Source: Nautilus pompilius
Lineage: Eukaryota; Mollusca; Cephalopoda; Nautilida; Nautilidae
Reading direction: 5' to 3'
Assembly: GCA_018389105.1 (NCBI GenBank)
Contig: JACATO010002451.1
Span: 754,001-818,000 of the forward strand
DNA: 64,000 nucleotides
Positions within the stretch are counted from its first letter, which is position 1. Every line of letters starts with the position of its first letter. The position numbers were made by a program, and so were the translations under genes. Below, one piece after another: positions 63,656 through 64,000 of this stretch. Under the pieces are notes generated by a model. The model worked only from the letters and a program-made list of their open reading frames with translations. It did not search any database and was not told where the DNA came from.

Positions 63656-64000
63656 AGGTTGAATTGTGTGAGTGAATAGATGTGTATTTGAAGAAAAAAG
63701 AAGTGGACAATTTTAAATATTATTTTTCCTTCTAAAATTATTAATCTCTAATTATATAGCATTCATAATTATATATTTTCATATCAGTAATTCAGACTAC
63801 TATAGTCTTGTTTGATCTCTTTTGAAGTGAGAGTAGGAAAGTAAGAATTCAGGTGAACACCATACCAGCATGATGCACAACTAAATGTCATATAGTTTTG
63901 TGTAACTCTGACTTACAGTTGTTTTCCCATAACTCCTCTTTCCAGAAAACTAGTGTCTATATCTGTTTGAAAAGTAATGAAAATTTTAATTTGCTGAAAT

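Larger units (their letters stand above)
57800..64000 (+). other. RIM intron 2, 5' part (continues beyond the window)
   Basis: The intron starts at the GTGAGT donor after exon 2. The expected next RIM exon, carrying the last CxxC pair of the zinc finger, was not found up to 64000, so the intron is at least 6.2 kb. It contains two copies of a dispersed repeat (about 58.0-58.26 and 63.4-63.65 kb) and a palindromic repeat at 61.6 kb. The rest is AT-rich sequence with no gene that I can support. Confidence 0.8.

Overview
This window is animal nuclear DNA. It is AT-rich and intron-dominated, full of microsatellites and decayed transposons. The one gene recognised with confidence is the 5' end of a RIM (Rab3-interacting molecule, RIMS1/2 / unc-10 family) active-zone scaffold gene on the + strand. 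Its first coding exon is 27296-27426 and its second is 57592-57799. They are separated by a 30,165-bp intron with canonical splice sites and matching codon phase. The gene continues past the right edge. The RIM sequence, the mosaic CpG landscape and the mix of Tc1, hAT, Tigger-like and tRNA-SINE relics suggest an invertebrate bilaterian. A mollusc or other lophotrochozoan is my best guess, but the species cannot be fixed from the sequence.

Layout. Positions 1 to about 4.1 kb are CpG-poor and mostly featureless, with a tRNA-derived SINE, a palindromic repeat and a possible minus-strand terminal exon at the boundary. Positions about 4.1-26.6 kb are CpG-richer upstream DNA holding ATT/TAA microsatellites, a CTCF-like site, a Tc1 relic, two decayed hAT transposases on the minus strand (20.5-23.3 kb) and a small LINE tail. 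Positions 26.64-27.30 kb are the likely RIM promoter and 5' leader: three ATCGAT sites, a perfect CRE, an inverted CCAAT box and a TATA-like stretch, followed by CAG, AAG, CCG and T27 tracts. Positions 27.43-57.59 kb are intron 1, with SINEs, a Tigger-like relic, a compact hAT element, palindromic repeats and a Tc1 relic. Intron 2 starts at 57.80 kb and runs out of the window.

The two RIM exons encode residues 1-113: the N-terminal helix that contacts Rab3 and the first three CxxC pairs of the zinc finger that binds Munc13. The last CxxC pair and the rest of the protein lie in exons beyond position 64000. I found no bacterial-type operon, CRISPR array, rRNA or convincing tRNA gene. The less ordinary observations are the regulatory architecture upstream of RIM, a possible hidden 3' splice site just before its first coding exon, a sharp CpG step at about 4.1 kb with a coding-like minus-strand ORF, and a family of nearly perfect palindromic repeats.
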